Source of the DNA: Paludibacteraceae bacterium
GTDB lineage: Bacteria > Bacteroidota > Bacteroidia > Bacteroidales > Paludibacteraceae
Assembly: GCA_017448345.1 (NCBI GenBank)
Contig: JAFSLP010000109.1
Span: 1-64,000, forward strand
Length of the DNA: 64,000 bases
Reading direction: 5' to 3'
Shown: positions 63,701-64,000 of the stretch, piece after piece
Numbering within the stretch: the first letter of the stretch is position 1
Layout of the letters: each line of letters starts with the position of its first letter
The notes under the pieces: model-generated
Seen by the model: only the letters and a program-made list of their open reading frames with translations
Told to the model about the DNA's origin: nothing
Databases searched by the model: none
Position numbers and translations under genes: made by a program

Positions 63701-64000
63701 TGACATCATCGAGTTTGATGCAGAAGCCTATGCCACCGGCGAGAATGGAGAAAAGAACCGTAACATCTGGAAATACGTGGAGGAGAACGGCGGAGTGATG
63801 ATGCCGGGCAAACTCTATATGATTTATCTCGCTTCTGCACAGACCTCGCTTGAATTCCACAAAACAACAGGTAGTATTCTGACTACAGAATTATCGTTGA
63901 CCACTACCGGTGGCAATGGAGATCGAGCTAACTGGAATGCGATTGCCAACCCGGCTTTGTATCATGCGAATCTTGGCATTTCAGTAATAGAAGACAACTC
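57798..64000 (+). CDS. giant secreted surface protein with InlB-type repeats (3' end outside window)
   Basis: One frame stays open from the ATG at 57798 to the window edge, at least 2067 residues; it has no stop here because it is cut off. A signal peptide (MRKITNLLVCLVLALLASTN and on to VAWG) starts it. Residues about 20-400 hold repeated GYEFVGWYADAACT...YAKFR units, the Listeria-Bacteroides/InlB B-repeat type. The middle (about 750-1080) is a Thr/Ala/Val-rich beta-helix-like stretch with repeated ANAYAVYVNGA-like strands, and residues about 1690-1870 return to NWDGT...FAGWTPA...YTAQF repeats. Probable surface adhesin; the C-terminal sorting signal would lie beyond the window. Confidence 0.88.
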   Translation, partial: MRKITNLLVCLVLALLASTNVAWGITLHAVDGSGNTVNGLVSVDYEDFEEGIKSYDSFGDITLLAKDNAGYVFDGFYTNAACTQSAGEASEDWDEGYWSLEVEAWDEDDVFYAKFTCPSGNCTGGSSFTPEYYKVKIVPRQHATGSSSLSNGGGRYYASATATTGTWRTMTSGYPFGAFETHETNIVDFYLYAQNYNNYVFEGWYTDAACTTPLTFNGESNTKASAFHYYYTEATSSSAPFKPSLAASSGAATAGTYSTLYAKFRDVFEPEYYNVRAQVISPDGNTGGQVYLSDGDFGDEDYTDDHYDSDYAYQSLRNGTKVYVDLYAQAKDGYEFVGWYADAACTIPLDWNNDYTDTECTYTYYKEDENDVDLPLLFKTSTTSASAPLNTIYAKFRSSGPQTFYAEVRYLADDNTPKRGAYYVVNRTVSEVPITATPLYSNTLSFDSTTTASSVEYGKYPNTLPTYYIVPARGYIKGSWTLTNVVDPTGSPTNNQFNYKFNATSTDAENPTIVTLKHTYGDATLKSINFVSHEGHGSIHVIARNWVDNDAHTGLEWKTVDLGTAVGDDDEDIGFYATDSLVITAIPDEGYQFREWVLGRVNNKEQYSEVTSTNNPYRNKGGGIIQSMKAYYDKLNTFYYSASASASTGGSVQASFANPIPGNATASASGYSDMTIASDTTVTAYFKAVPAAGFEFVRWEEGGTPVAGANAEYSRSFTATSTDSEAPTTLSLHAVFRQESADEAQVIGDVGKVDGEDQGDGVLFSGTFAGAYEFAKAGHTIVLNQNVTLAAPVTISKNITIDFNNFKLSGTTSALVTIPAGKTVIFEDNSAAGFGGIEVTVNTTAEASAVQVNGTLSFMRGVISCENTNTSTTAQIEAIAVKNGATLNMQGGTATANANQIAVGVSVETGGTALLETGAVNATAGTKAYGVLSNAATTTTTWNIAINATVSGSSAEANGLRILNAHGTSATNVVSGGTTTATASAASAKAYAIYVENSPVTISGNMAAEASAVTTTNAYAVYVNGANADVTVETGRFKTNNTKDITAASGTLTLEGGYYVHENGLAALMAVGVTKGEVPSGTKFHKEGYRFVLSNGDNPNYVVATANGKNFSTLEDAILYANNNAGIGMTILMKVPEYTLPAGTYTIPANATLLLPKDAEQTSPRIIIDRETSSGSKPSPSVYQTLTLASGAHLYVHGNIEVGGRQHTYGTPFTGCPVGPYCSLLSMESGSQITLSNGANLYAWGFVQGQGEIDVRRGGTVHEQFQISDFKGGSVTYSMNGNEYKTFPLMSYFIQNVEVGTTYRPGSHLLTYTGFVSAEVDGIKIIGIEGEAAMFVMKNEDDSEDTWVRKWYDVSTDQQVYEVNNAAHLSQLELNLVASFNSGNYDLPITNNMKIHLLSGEMEISEDVVALPGADIEVNKLSTLVIKAGKRVSMLDSDEWGNYLYNNALGRRIKFRPGGVPTVRDISSAAGIGDAKLNIHGTVDVKGSLYTSAGGATIYSTNADAGTIIFSTAVPITESQVGMVGKVHKLDGDGLIKYGPDYSFITTSPALLTNATGKIPTSGLTAETSYCYIDNAWRSMVVDECTIYDEAPEPDVYYAKPKEFVALASASADGNHLYHSKVGSRTFIMAGDRDGNCQWWEVESVAGHDDLVHCTHPENDVYYYYDTSEDAWMEKRFSVTWQNWDGTEIETYEVRYGSQPKYLGSTPTREKTDYYTYDFAGWTPALTTVTDDATYTAQFSQTDRKYLVVFKKDGAELETQYLHMGEMPVCKTYSLNSNEEWKTAAGLPLSSVTGDVTYILNSRNVSGPFTITFVNWDGNVLQTLANVTSGTTPEYTGTTPVKPALRDENYTFSGWTPAIVAASADAVYTAQYEAQRVLVANDLLIGTNGTEDLEDAVTEKDNLIITSDGISSGQLLGASQLSLKGEAVFKLATTIPARTWYAVAAPWNVDVRTGIYANGSRLMVGRDFDIIEFDAEAYATGENGEKNRNIWKYVEENGGVMMPGKLYMIYLASAQTSLEFHKTTGSILTTELSLTTTGGNGDRANWNAIANPALYHANLGISVIEDN

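Noticed and set aside
1..64000. tRNA or rRNA genes
   Set aside because: No tRNA T-arm consensus or rRNA segments were recognised by eye; a tRNAscan/Infernal run would settle it.

Overview
The window reads as chromosome of a Bacteroidales bacterium, most likely an uncultured gut or rumen-type lineage. Support comes from the Bacteroidetes promoter form (a -33 TTTG-like box, 19-20 bp, then TAnnTTTG) found at 17 places, almost no Shine-Dalgarno leaders, many lipoproteins and outer-membrane barrels, BspA-like leucine-rich-repeat proteins, a Bacteroidetes-type S16 with a long tail, and a ParE of the Bacteroidetes kind. No rRNA, tRNA, CRISPR array, transposase or phage module was seen.

Layout. 0.1-3.0 kb holds two AAA ATPases of lower GC, probably acquired. 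3.0-11 kb carries envelope genes: one polypeptide joining a TamB-like domain to an Omp85-type barrel, and three outer-membrane barrel proteins. 11-17.2 kb is a signalling run: SpoIIE phosphatase/HATPase, STAS antagonist, (p)ppGpp-synthetase-like protein, small kinase-fold phosphotransferase, small HD alarmone-hydrolase-like protein and a tyrosine phosphatase. 17.3-18.5 kb is another AAA_14/DUF4143 ATPase with 22-bp phased repeats over its promoter. 18.5-26.4 kb holds two BspA-like surface proteins with near-identical flanks, separated by long structured non-coding stretches.

26.4-44.4 kb mixes housekeeping and small accessory systems: cysS, a lipoprotein HAD phosphatase, an ATPase, then a probable six-gene unit on the minus strand (YGxP-repeat lipoprotein, radical SAM/SPASM enzyme, YhcH-like protein, glgB, TlpA-like thioredoxin lipoprotein, nagB) ending at a strong terminator. 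It is followed by parE, an aldo/keto reductase, a lipoprotein TPR/HTH regulator with two overlapping secreted-protein genes, cca and rpsP. 44.7-54.5 kb is cell-surface glycan work: GDPD-like lipoprotein, LTA-synthase-like sulfatase, then a flippase/polymerase/glycosyltransferase cluster. 54.5-56.7 kb carries a Ca/Na antiporter and ychF. From 57.8 kb a giant secreted repeat protein runs off the right edge.

The most unusual signal is distributed. Short A/T-rich repeat families that fill intergenic gaps also occur in frame inside conserved proteins (ParE, CysS, GlgB twice, CCA nucleotidyltransferase, two glycosyltransferases, the antiporter). One 32-bp element is nearly identical in glgB, a glycosyltransferase gene and an intergenic gap, and is read in the same frame in both genes. 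Other strong leads are the TamB-barrel fusion, the radical SAM/YGxP lipoprotein pair, the partner-switch plus alarmone operon, the duplicated surface-protein cassette, and an extended promoter motif with a nearly fixed 20-bp spacer.
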